From: Saccoglossus kowalevskii
Lineage: Eukaryota > Hemichordata > Enteropneusta > Harrimaniidae
DNA length: 59,435 nt
Direction: 5' to 3'
Assembly: GCF_000003605.2 (NCBI RefSeq)
Contig: NW_003114673.1
Span: 1 to 59,435, forward strand
Shown here: piece by piece, positions 47,805-59,025 of the stretch
How positions within the stretch are numbered: position 1 is the first letter of the stretch
How the letters are laid out: each line of letters starts with the position of its first letter
Program-made: the position numbers and the translations under genes
Notes under the pieces: generated by a model
Told to the model about the DNA's origin: nothing
Databases searched by the model: none
Seen by the model: the letters and a program-made list of their open reading frames with translations, nothing else

Positions 47805-48742
47805 AGTAAAGCACAATCGGGCGTGGTTAGTACTTGCATGGGAGACTCCCTCAGTAAACCAGCTGTTGAATGTTTTTTTCATCACACACATGTAAAACAT
47901 ATAAAACAACGTTCCTGCATTCTTTCTTACTGTGATGTCAATCATTTATAGCGGAAAATCGCGGAATTGTTGTAACTATTTTAATTTAATAAAAAGTTTT
48001 CAAAATCCTTCTAATTTTCAAGAACAAGTTGTTTATGTCGCCGGCACGTAGTGGGTTTTAAGCTGTTAACACACCGTTCAAAGTTGTTTAAAGTGATTGC
48101 AAAGTTGTGCAAAGTTATTACAAAGTTGGTAGATGTATTCGTATGTATGACCTAAGTTGTTGGCATATAGAAACGCGCAGTTCTAAAATCGACAAATTTA
48201 ATAAAATCAGTTGGAAGCTGCCTATAGAAGTTCACATGAGCTGACTGTAAACTGTTAGAAAACAGGGGTGCAAAGTTGAAAAAACGAACGAAATGTTGGC
48301 GAAGATGCTTGTATATTTATCCTAAGTCATTGTAATGACAACCCCGCAGTTAAATGTTGAAAACATTAAGTAAATGTATCGATAATGCCTCACATACAAG
48401 CAGATTATCACAACAGCCAACCGAATAATCGACAAATAATAGTTACAAAGTTGTGAAAAGCAATTGTAAAGTTGGTAGTTTCATTCGGAATTGGTACCTG
48501 TGATATCATATTAACAAGTCTCATAGTTTAAAGTTCGAAAATGTGAATAAATATTTTTGTTAAAAACTGTTAAATTACGGTACTGTTACTCCAAGTATGT
48601 AGAGGTCATAGGTCAATTCTAGAAGTTACCTGTGCCAGCAATATCGATTTTAAAACATGCAAAAACATGAAATAGCCGCCAATTCGGCTTAATTTCAAAT
48701 AATCCTTGCAGCTATGTGGTTAGGTCACCGACAAATGTTTAA
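47805..48742 (+). repeat. Monomer 50 (938 bp)
   Basis: GGATACC run-up with CGGGCGTGG, AAACCAGCTG and AATGTTTTTTTC. CGCCGGCACG, GTTCTAAAATCG, AGGGGTGC, CATACAAGC, AGCAATTG and ATTACGGTAC. Confidence 0.95.
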
Positions 48743-49679
48743 AGTAAAGCACAATCGGGCGTGGTTAGTACTTGCATGGGAGACTGCCTCAGTAAACAAG
48801 CTGTTGAATGTTTTTTTATCACACACATGTAAAACATATAAAACAACGTTCCTGCATTTTTTCTTACTGTGATGTCAATCATTTATAGTGGAAAATCGCG
48901 GAATTGTTGTAACTATTTTAATTTAATAAAAAGTTTTCAAAATCCTTCTAATTTTCAAGAACAAGTTGTTTATGTCGTCGGCACATAGTGGGTTTTAAGC
49001 TGTTAACACACCGTTCAAAGTTGTTTAAAGTGATTGCAATGTTGTGCAAAGTTATTACAAAGTTGGTAGATGTATTCGTATGTATGACTTAAGTTGTTGG
49101 CATATAGAAACGCGCAGTTGTAAAGTCGACAAATTTAATAAAATCAGTTGGAAGCTGCCTATAGATGTTCACATGAGCTGACTGTAAAACTGTTAGAAAA
49201 CAGGGTGCAAAGTTGAAAAAACGAACGAAATGTTGGCGAAGATGCTTGTATATTTATCCTAAGTCATTGTAATGACAACCCCGCAGTTAAATGTTGAAAA
49301 CATTAAGTAAATGTATCGATAATGCCTCATATATAAGCAGATTATCACAACAACCAACCGAAAAATCGACAAATAATAGTTACAAAGTTGTGAAAAGCGA
49401 TTGTAAAGTTGGTAGTTTCATTCGGAATTGGTACCTGTGATATCATATTAACAAGTCTCATAGTTAAAAGTTCGAAAATGTGAATAAATAGTTTTGTTAA
49501 ATACTGTTAAATTACCGTACTGTTACTCCAAGTATGTAGAGGTCATAGGTCAATTCTAGAAGTTACCTGTGCCAGCGATATCGATTTTAAAACATGCAAA
49601 AACATGAAATAGCCGCCAAATCGGCTTAAATTCAAATAATTGATGCACCTGTGTGGTTAGGATACCGACAAATGTTTAA
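48743..49679 (+). repeat. Monomer 51, haplotype III
   Basis: CGGGCGTGG with GACTGCCTCAG and AATGTTTTTTTATC, as in monomer 31. GCAATGTTGTGC disturbs cluster A. ATGACTTAAG and TAAAACTGTT. Ends as haplotype I. Confidence 0.95.
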
Positions 49680-50614
49680 AGTAAAGCACAATCGTGCGTG
49701 GTTAGTACTTGCATGGGAGACTCCCTAAGTAAACAAGCTGTTGAATTTATTTTCATCACACACATGTAAAACATATAAAACAACGTTCCTGCATTCTTTC
49801 TTACTGTGATGTCAATCATTTATAGCGGAAAATCGCGGAATTGTTGTAACTATTTTAATTTAATAAAAAGTTTTCAAAATCCTTCTAATTTTCAAGAACA
49901 AGTTGTTTATGTCGTCGGCACGTAGTGGGTTTTAAGCAGTTAACACACCGTTCAAAGTTGTTTAAAGTGATTGCAAAGTTGTGCAAAGTTATTACAAAGT
50001 TGGTAGATGTATTCGTATGTATGACCTTAGTTGTTGGCATATAGAAACGCACAGTTGTAAAGTCGACAAATTTGATAAAATCAGTTGAAAGCTGCCTATA
50101 GATGTTCACATGAGCTGACTGTAAACTGTTAGAAAACAGTGTGCAAAGTTGCAAAAACGAACGAAATGTTGGCGAAGAAGCTTGTATATTTATCCTAAGT
50201 CATTGTAATGACAACCCCGCAGTTAAATGTTGAAAACATTAAGTAAATGTATCGATAATGCCTCATATATAAGCAGATTATCACAACAGCCAACCGAAAA
50301 AGCGACAAAAAATGGTTAGAAAGTTGTGAAAAGCGATTGTAAAGTTGGTAGTTTCATTCGGAATTGGTACCTGTGATATCATATTAACAAGTCTCATAGT
50401 TAAAAGTTCGAAAATGTGAATAAATATTTGTTTAAATACTGTTAAATTACCGTACTGTAACTCCAAGTATGTAGAGATCATAGGTCAATTCTAGAAGTTA
50501 CCTGTGCCAGCGATATCGATTTTAAAACTTCCAAAAACATGAAATAGCCACCAATTCGGCTTAATTTCAAATAATCCATGCACCTGTGTGGTTAGGTCAC
50601 CGACAAATGTTTAA
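49680..50614 (+). repeat. Monomer 52, haplotype I
   Basis: CCCTAAGTAAAC. AAGCAGTTAAC, CCTTAGTTG, AACGCACAG, AATTTGATAAAATC and GTTGCAAAAACG (as monomer 24). CTGTAACTCC tail with AAAACTTCC. Confidence 0.95.
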
Positions 50615-51549
50615 AGTAAAGCACAATCGGGCGTGGTTAGTACTTGCATGGGAGACTCCCTCAGTAAACAAGCTGTTGAATTTTTTTTCATCACACACAT
50701 GTAAAACATATAAAACAACGTTCCTGCATTCTTTCTTTCTGTGATGTCAATCATTTATAGTGGAAAATCGCGGAATTGTTGTAACTATTTTAATTTAATA
50801 AAAAGTTTTCAAAATCCTTCTAATTTTCAAGAACAAGTTGTTTATGTCGTCGGCACGTAGTGGGTTTTAAGCTGTTAACACACCGTTCAAAATTCTTTAA
50901 AGTGATTGCAAAGTTGTGCAAAGTTATTACAAAGTTGGTAGATGTATTTGTATGTATGACCTAAGTTGTTGGCATATAGAAACGCGCAGTTGTAAAGTCG
51001 ACAAATTTAATAAAATCAGTTGGAAGCTGCCTATCGATGTTTACATGAGCTGACTGTAAACTGTGAAAAAATAGGGTGCAAAGTTGAAAAAACGAACGAA
51101 ATGTTGGCGAAGAAGCTTGTATATTTATCCTAAGTCATTGTAATGACAACCCCGCAGTTAAATGTTGAAAACATTAAGTAAATGTATCGATAATGCCTCA
51201 TATATAAGCAGATTATCACAACAGCCAACCGAAAAAGCGACAAAAAATTGTTACAAAATTGTGAAAAGCGATTGTAAAGTTGGTAGTTTCATTCGGAATT
51301 GGTACCTGTGATATCATATTAACAAGTCTCATAGTTAAAAGTTCGAAAATGTGAATAAATATTTGTTTAAATACTGTTAAATTACCGTACTGTAACTCCA
51401 AGTATGTAGAGGTCATAGGTCAATTCTAGAAGTTACCTGTGCCAGCAATATCGATTTTAAAACATGCAAAAACATGAAATAGCCGCCAATTCGGCTTAAT
51501 TTCAAATAATCCTTGCAGCTATGTGGTTAGGTCACCGACAAATGTTTAA
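50615..51549 (+). repeat. Monomer 53
   Basis: CATGCACCTGTG run-up, CGGGCGTGG, CATGGG and eight T. CTTTCTTTCTG, CAAAATTCTTT, CTGTGAAAAAATAGGG; related to monomers 28, 29 and 38. Ends as haplotype III. Confidence 0.95.
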
Positions 51550-52485
51550 AGTAAAGCACAATCGTGCGTGGTTAGAACTTGCATGGGAGACTCCCTCAGT
51601 AAACAAGCTGTTGAATTTATTTTCATCCCACACATGTAAAACATATAAAACAACGTTCCTGCATTTTTTCTTACTGTGATGTCAATCATTTATAGTGGAA
51701 AATCGCGGAATTGTTGTAACTATTTTAATTTAATAAAAAGTTTTCAAAATCCTTCTAATTTTCAAGAACAAGTTGTTTATGTCGTCGGCACGTAGTGGGT
51801 TTTAAGCTGTTAACACACCGTTCAAAGTTGTTTAAAGTGATTGCAAAGTTGTGCAAAGTTATTACAAAGTTGGTAGATGTATTCGTATGTATGACCTAAG
51901 TTGTTGGCATATAGAAACGCGCAGTTGTAAAGTCGACAAATTTAATAAAATCAGTTGGAAGCTGCCTATCGATGTTTACATGAGCTGACTGTAAACTGTT
52001 AAAAAACAGGGTGCAAAGTTGAAAAAACGAACGAAATGTTGGCGAAGAAGCTTGTATATTTATCCTAAGTCATTGTAATGACAACCCCGCAGTTAAATGT
52101 TGAAAACATTAAGTAAATGTAACGATAATGCCTCATATATAAGCAGATTATCACAACAGCCAACCGAAAAATCGACAAAAATTAGTTACAAAGTTGTGAA
52201 AAGCGATTGTAAAGTTGGTAGTTTCATTCGGAATTGGTACCTGTGATATCATATTAACAAGTCTCATAGTTAAAAGTTCGAAAGTGTGAATAAATAGTTT
52301 TGTTAAATACTGTTAAATTACCGTACTGTTACTCCAAGTATGTAGAGGTCATAGGTCAATTCTAGAAGTTACCTGTGCCAGCGATATCGATTTTAAAACA
52401 TGCAAAAACATGAAATAGCCGCCAAATCGGCTTAAATTCAAATAGTTGATGCACCTGTGTGGTTAGGATACCGACAAATGTTTAA
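51550..52485 (+). repeat. Monomer 54
   Basis: CGTGCGTGGTTAGAACTTG and TTTTCATCCCACAC match monomer 12. Private GTAACGATAATG and CGAAAGTGTG. Ends as haplotype I. Confidence 0.95.
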
Positions 52486-53418
52486 AGTAAAGCACAATCG
52501 TGCGTGGTTAGTACTTGCATGGGAGACTCCCTCAGTAAACAAGCTGTTGAATTTTTTTTCATCACACACATGTAAAACATATAAAACAACGTTCCTGCAT
52601 TTTTTCTTACTGTGATGTCAATCATTTATAGTGGAAAATCGCGGAATTGTTGTAACTATTTTAATTTAATAAAAAGTTTTCAAAATCCTTCTAATTTTCA
52701 AGAACAAGTTGTTTATGTCGTCGGCACGTAGTGGGTTTTAAGCTGTTAACACACCGTTCAAAGTTGTTTAAAGTGATTGCAAAGTTGTGCAAAGTTATTA
52801 CAAAGTTGGTAGATGTATTCGTATGTATGACCTAAGTTGTTGGCATATAGAAACGCGCAGTTGTAAAGTCGACAAATTTAATAAAATCAGTTGGAAGCTG
52901 CCTATCGATGTTTACATGAGCTGACTGTAAACTGTTAAAAAACAGGGTGCAAAGTTGAAAAAACGAACGAAATGTTGGCGAAGAAGCTTGTATATTTATC
53001 CTAAGTCATTGTAATGACAACCCCACAGTTAAATGTTGAAAACATTAAGTAAATGTGTCGATAATGCCTCATATATAAGCAGATTATCGGAACAGCCAAC
53101 CGAAAAATCGACAAAAATTAGTTACAAAGTTGTGAAAAGCGATTGCAAAGTTGGTAGTTTCATTCGGAATTGGTACCTGTGATATCATATTAACAAGTCT
53201 CATAGTTAAAAGTTCGAAAATGTGAATAAATATTTTTGTTAAAAACTGTTAAATTACCGTACTGTTACTCCAAGTATGTAGAGGTCATAGGTCAATTCTA
53301 GAAGTTACCTGTGCCAGCAATATCGATTTTAAAACATGCAAAAACATGAAATAGCGGCCAATTCGGCCATTTAAATAATCCTTGCAGCTATGTGGTTAGG
53401 TCACAGACAAATGTTTTA
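52486..53418 (+). repeat. Monomer 55 (933 bp)
   Basis: CGTGCGTGG but an uninterrupted eight-T run, unusual for haplotype I. ACCCCACAG, ATCGGAACAG, GATTGCAAAGTTGG. CGGCCATTTAAATAATCC is like the end of monomer 40. Confidence 0.95.
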
Positions 53419-54353
53419 AGTAAAGCACAATCGGGCCTGGTTAGTACTTGAATGGGAGACTCCCTCAGTAAACAAGCTGTTGATTTTTTTTTCATCACAC
53501 ACATGTAAAACATATAAAACAACGTTCCTCTATTCTTTCTTACTGTGATGTCAATTATTTATAGCGGAAAATCGCGGAATTGTTTTAACTATTTTAATTT
53601 AATAAAAGTTTTCAAAATCCTTCTAATTTTCAAGAACAAGTTGTTTATGTCGTCGGCACGTAGTGGGTTTTAAGCTGTTAACACACCGTTCAAAGTTGTT
53701 TAAAGTGATTGCAAAGTTGTGCAAAGTTATTACAAAGTTGGTAGATGTATTTTGTATGTATGACCTAAGTTGTTGGCATATAGAAACGCGCAGTTGTAAA
53801 GTCGACAATTTAATAAAATCAGTTGAAAGCTGCCTATAGATGTTCACATGAGCTGACTGTAAACTGTTAGAAAACAGTGTGCAAAGTTGAAAAAACGAAC
53901 GAAATTTTGGCGAAGAAGCTTGTATATTTATCCTAAGTCATTGTAATGACAACCTCGCAGTTAAATGTTGAAAACATTAAGTAAATGTGTCGATAATGCC
54001 TCATATATAAGCAGATTATCACAACAGCCAACCGAAAAATCGACAAAAATTAGTTACAAAGTTGTGAAAAGCGATTGTAAAGTTGGTAGTTTCAGTCGGA
54101 ATTGGTACCTGTGATATCATATTAACAAGTCTCATAGTTAAAAGTTCGAAAATGTGAATAAATAGTTTTGTTAAATACTGTTAAATTACCGTACTGTTAC
54201 TCCAAGTATGTAGAGGTCATAGGTCAATTCTAGAAGTTACCTGTGCCAGCGATATCGATTTTAAAACATGCAAAAACATGAAATAGCCGCCAAATCGGCT
54301 TAAATTCAAATAGTTGATGCACCTGTGTGGTTAGGATACCGACAAATGTTTAA
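53419..54353 (+). repeat. Monomer 56, haplotype III
   Basis: TTTTAAGTAAAGC, CGGGCCTGG and ACTTGAATGGG (C-box change). CCTCTATTC, TATTTTGTATG, GACAATTTAAT, GAAATTTTGG and AACCTCGCAG. Ends as haplotype I. Confidence 0.95.
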
Positions 54354-55288
54354 AGTAAAGCACAATCGTGCGTGGTTAGTACTTGCATGGGAGACTTCCT
54401 CAGTAAACAAGCTGTTGAATTTATTTTCATCACACACATGTAAAACATATAAAACAACGTTCCTGCATTTTTTCTTACTGTGATGTCAATCATTTATAGT
54501 GGAAAATCGCGGAATTGTTGTAACTATTTTAATTTAATAAAAGGTTTTCAAAATCCTTCTAATTTTCAAGAACAAGTTGTTTATGTCGTCGGCACGTAGT
54601 GGGTTTTAAGCTGTTAACACACCGTTCAAAGTTGTTTAAAGTGATTGCAAAGTTGTGCAAAGTTATTACAAAGTTGGTAGATGTATTTGTATGTATGACC
54701 TAAGTTGTTGGCATATAGAAACGCGCAGTTGTAAAGTCGACAATTTTAATAAAATCAGTTGAAAGCTGCCTATAGATGTTCACATGAGCTGACTGTAAAC
54801 TGTTAGAAAACAGTGTGCAAAGTTGTAAAAACGAAAGAAATGTTGGCGAAGAAGCTTGTATATTTATCCTAAGTCATTGTAATGACAACCCCGCAGTTAA
54901 ATGTTGAAAACATTAAGTAAATGTATCGATAATGCCTCATATATAAGCAGATTATCACAACAGCCAACCGAAAAAGCGACAAAAAATGGTTACAAAGTTG
55001 TGAAAACCGATTGTAAAGTTGGTAGTTTCATTCGGAATTGGTACCTGTGATATCATATTAACAAGTCTCATAGTTAAAAGTTCGAAAATGGCTATAAATA
55101 TTTGTTTAAATACTGTTAAATTACCGTACTGTAACTCCAAGTATGTAGAGGTCATAGGTCAATTCTAGAAGTTACCTGTGCCAGCGATATCGATTTTAAA
55201 ACATGCACAAACATGAAATAGCCGCCAAATCGGCTTAATTTCATATAATCCATGCAGCTGTGTGGTTAGGTCACCGACAAATGTTTAA
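54354..55288 (+). repeat. Monomer 57, haplotype I to II
   Basis: GGGAGACTTCC. AAAAGGTTTTC, GTTGTAAAAACGAAAG, GAAAACCGATTG (shared with monomer 60) and AATGGCTATAAATATTTG. Confidence 0.95.
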
Positions 55289-56224
55289 AGTAAAGCACAA
55301 TCGGGCGTGGTTAGTACTTGCATGTGAGACTCCCTCAGTAATCGAGCTGTTGAATTTTCTTTTCATCACACACATGTAAAATATATAAAACAACGTTCCT
55401 GCATTTTTTCTTACTGTGATGTCAATCATTTATAGCGGCAAATCGCGGAATTGTTGTAACTATTTTAATTTAATAAAAAGTTTTCAAAATCCTTCTAATT
55501 TTCAAGAACAAGTTGATTATGTCGTCGGCACGTAGTGGGTTTTAAGCTGTTAACACACCGTTCAAAGTTGTTTAAAGTGATTGCAAAGTTGTGCAAAGTT
55601 ATTACAAAGTTGGTAGATGTATTCGTATGTATGACTAAGTTGTTGGCATATAGAAACGCGCAGTTGTAAAGTCGACAAATTTGATAAAATCAGTTGAAAG
55701 CTGCCTATAGATGTTCACATGAGCTGACTGTAAACTGTTAGAAAACAGTGTGCAAAGTTGAAAAAACGAACGAAATGTTGGCGAAGAAGCTTGTATATTT
55801 ATCCTAAGTCATTGTAATGACAACCCCGCAGTTAAATGTTGAAAACATTAAGTAAATGTATCGATAATGCCTAATATATAAGCAGATTATCACAACAGCC
55901 AACCGAAAAAGCGACAAAAAATGGTTACAAAGTTGTGAAAAGCGATTGTAAAGTTGGTAGTTTCATTCGGAATTGGTACCTGTGATATCATATTAACAAG
56001 TCTCATAGTTAAAAGTTCGAAAATGTGAATAATTGTTTTTTTCAAATACTGTTAAATTACCGTACTCTTACTCCAAGTATGTAGAGGTCATAGGTCAATT
56101 TTAGAAGTTACCTGTGCCAGCGATATCGATTTTAAAACATGCACAAACATGAAATAGCCGCCAAATCGGCTTAATTTCATATAATCCGTGCAGCTGTGTG
56201 GTTAGGTCACCGACAAATGTTTAA
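55289..56224 (+). repeat. Monomer 58, haplotype II
   Basis: T-run interrupted as TTTTCTTTTC. AAAATATATAAAAC, GCGGCAAATCG, GTTGATTATG, GCCTAATATATAAG. TTTTTTTCAAATACTG and GTACTCTTACTCC are shared with monomer 59. Confidence 0.95.
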
Positions 56225-57160
56225 AGTAAAGCACAATCGGGCGTGGTTAGTACTTGCATGTGAGACTCCCTCAGTAATCGAGCTGTTGAATTTTTTTTCA
56301 TCACACACATGTAAAACATATAAAACAACGTTCCTGCATTCTTTCTTTCTGTGATGTCAATCATTTATAGTGGAAAATCGCGGAATTGTTGTAACTATTT
56401 TAATTTAATAAAAAGTTTTCAAAATCCTTCTAATTTTCAAGAACAAGTTGTTTATGTCGTCGGCACGTAGTGGGTTTTAAGCTGTTAACACACCGTTCAA
56501 AGTTGTTTAAAGTGATTGCAAAGTTGTGCAAAGTTATTACAAAGTTGGTAGATGTATTCCTATGTATGACCTAAGTTGTTGGCATATAGAAACGCGCAGT
56601 TGTAAGGTCGACAATTTTAATAAAATCAGTTGAAAGCTGCCTATAGATGTTCACATGAGCTGACTTTAAACTGTTAGAAAACAGTGTGCAAAGTTGAAAA
56701 AACGAACGAAATGTTGGCGAAGAAGCTTGTATATTTATCCTAAGTCATTGTAATGACAACCCCGCAGTTAAATGTTGAAAACATTAAGTAAATGTGTCGA
56801 TAATGCCTCATATATAAGCAGATTATCACAACAGCCAACCGAAAAAGCGACAAAAAATGGTTCCAAAGTTGTGAAAAGCGATTGTAAAGTTGGTAGTTTC
56901 ATTCGGAATTGGTACCTGTGATATCATATTAACAAGTCTCATAGTTAAAAGTTCGAAAATGTGAATAATTGTTTTTTTCAAATACTGTTAAATTACCGTA
57001 CTCTTACTCCAAGTATGTAGAGGTCATAGGTCAATTCTAGAAGTTACCTGTGCCAGCGATATCGATTTTAAAACATGCACAAACATGAAATAGCCGCCAA
57101 ATCGGCTTAATTTCATATAATCCGTGCAGCTGTGTGGTTAGGTCACCGACAAATGTTTAA
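56225..57160 (+). repeat. Monomer 59, haplotype II
   Basis: TTCCTATGTATG, GTAAGGTCGAC, GACTTTAAAC, GGTTCCAAAG. The 5S part and 350 bp of flank match monomer 60 almost base for base. Confidence 0.95.
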
Positions 57161-58096
57161 AGTAAAGCACAATCGGGCGTGGTTAGTACTTGCATGTGAG
57201 ACTCCCTCAGTAATCGAGCTGTTGAATTTTTTTTCATCACACACATGTAAAACATATAAAACAACGTTCCTGCATTCTTTCTTTCTGTGATGTCAATCAT
57301 TTATAGTGGAAAATCGCGGAATTGTTGTAACTATTTTAATTTAATAAAAAGTTTTCAAAATCCTTCTAATTTTCAAGAACAAGTTGTTTATGTCGTCGGC
57401 ACGTAGTGGGTTTTAAGCTGTTAACACACCGTTCAAAGTTGTTTAAAGTGATTGCAAAGTTGTGCAAAGTTATTACAAAGTTGGTAGATGTATTTGTATG
57501 TATGACCTAAGTTGTTGGCATATAGAAACGCACAGTTGTAAAGTCGACAAATTTGATAAAATCAGTTGACAGCTGCCTATAGATGTTCACATGAGCAGAC
57601 TGTAAACTGTTAGAAAACAGTGTGCAAAGTTGAAGAAACGAAAGAAATGTTGGCGCAGAAGCTTGTATATTTATCCTAAGTCATTGTAATAACAACCCCG
57701 CAGTTAAATGTTGAAAACATTAAGTAAATGTATCGATAATGCCTCATATATAAGCAGATTATCACAACAGCCAACCGAAAAAGCGACAAAAAATGGTTAC
57801 AAAGTTGTGAAAACCGATTGTAAAGTTGGTAGTTTCATTCGGAATTGGTACCTGTGATATCATATTAACAAGTCTCATAGTTAAAAGATCGAAAATGTGA
57901 ATAAATATTTTTGTTAAAAACTGTTAAATTACCGTACTGTTACTCCAAGTATGTAGAGGTCATAGGTCAATTCTAGAAGTTACCTGTGCCGGCGATATCG
58001 ATTTTAAAACATGCACAAACATGAAATAGCCGCCAAATCGGCTTAGTTTCAAATAATCCATGCAGCTGTGTGGTTAGGTCACCGACAAATGTTTAA
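57161..58096 (+). repeat. Monomer 60, haplotype II
   Basis: AACGCACAG, AATTTGATAAAATC, TTGACAGCTG, GAGCAGAC, GAAGAAACGAAAG, GCGCAGAAG, AATAACAACC, AAAACCGATTG, AAAAGATCG and GCCGGCGATATC. Confidence 0.95.
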
Positions 58097-59025
58097 AGTA
58101 AAGCACAATCGGGGGTGGTTAGTACTTGCATGGGAGACTCCCTCAGTAAACAAGCTGTTGAATTTTTTTCATCACACACATGTAAAACATATAAAACAAC
58201 GGTCCTGCATTCTTTCTTACTGTGATGTCAATTATTTATAGCGGAAAATCGCGGAATTGTTGTAACTATTTTAATTTAATAAAAAGTTATCAGAATCCTT
58301 CTAATTTTCAAGAACAAGTTGTTTATGTCGTCGGCACGTAGTGGGTTTTAAGCTGTTAACACACCGTTCAAAGTTTTTAAAGTGATTGCAAAGTTGTGCA
58401 AAGTTATTACAAAGTTGGTAGATGTATTGTATGTATGACTAAGCTGTGGCATATAGAAACGCGCAGTTGTAAAGTCGACAAATTTAATAAAATCAGTTGG
58501 AAGCTGCCTATCGATGTTTACATGAGCTGACTGTAAACTGTTAAAAAACAGGGTGCAAAGTTGAAAAAACGAATGAAATGTTGACGAAGAGGCTTGTATA
58601 TTTATCTAAGTCATTGTAATGACAACCCCGCAGTTAAATGTTGAAAACATTAAGTAAATGTATCGATAATGCCTCATATATAAGCAGATTATCACAACAG
58701 CCAACCGAAAAAGCGACAAAAAATGGTTACAAAGTTGTGAAAAGCGATTGTAAAGTTTGTAGTTTCATTCGGAATTGGTACCTGTGATATCATATTAACA
58801 AGTCTCATAGTTAAAAGTTCGAAAATGTGAATAAATATTTGTTTAAATACTGTTAAATTACCGTACTGTAACTCCAAGTATGTAGAGGTCATAGGTCAAT
58901 TCTAGAAGTTACCTGTGCCTGCAATATCGATTGTAAAACATGCAAAAACATGAATTAGCCGCCAAATCGGTTTAATTTCAAATAATCCATGCAGCTGTGT
59001 GGTTAGGTCACCGACAAATGTTTAA
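58097..59025 (+). repeat. Monomer 61 (929 bp)
   Basis: CGGGGGTGG. Several one-base deletions at 58372-58612 (AGTTTTTAAAG, GTATTGTATG, ATGACTAAGCTGTGGC, TTATCTAAG). It shares GAATGAAATGTTGACGAAG and the later tail with monomer 37. Confidence 0.95.
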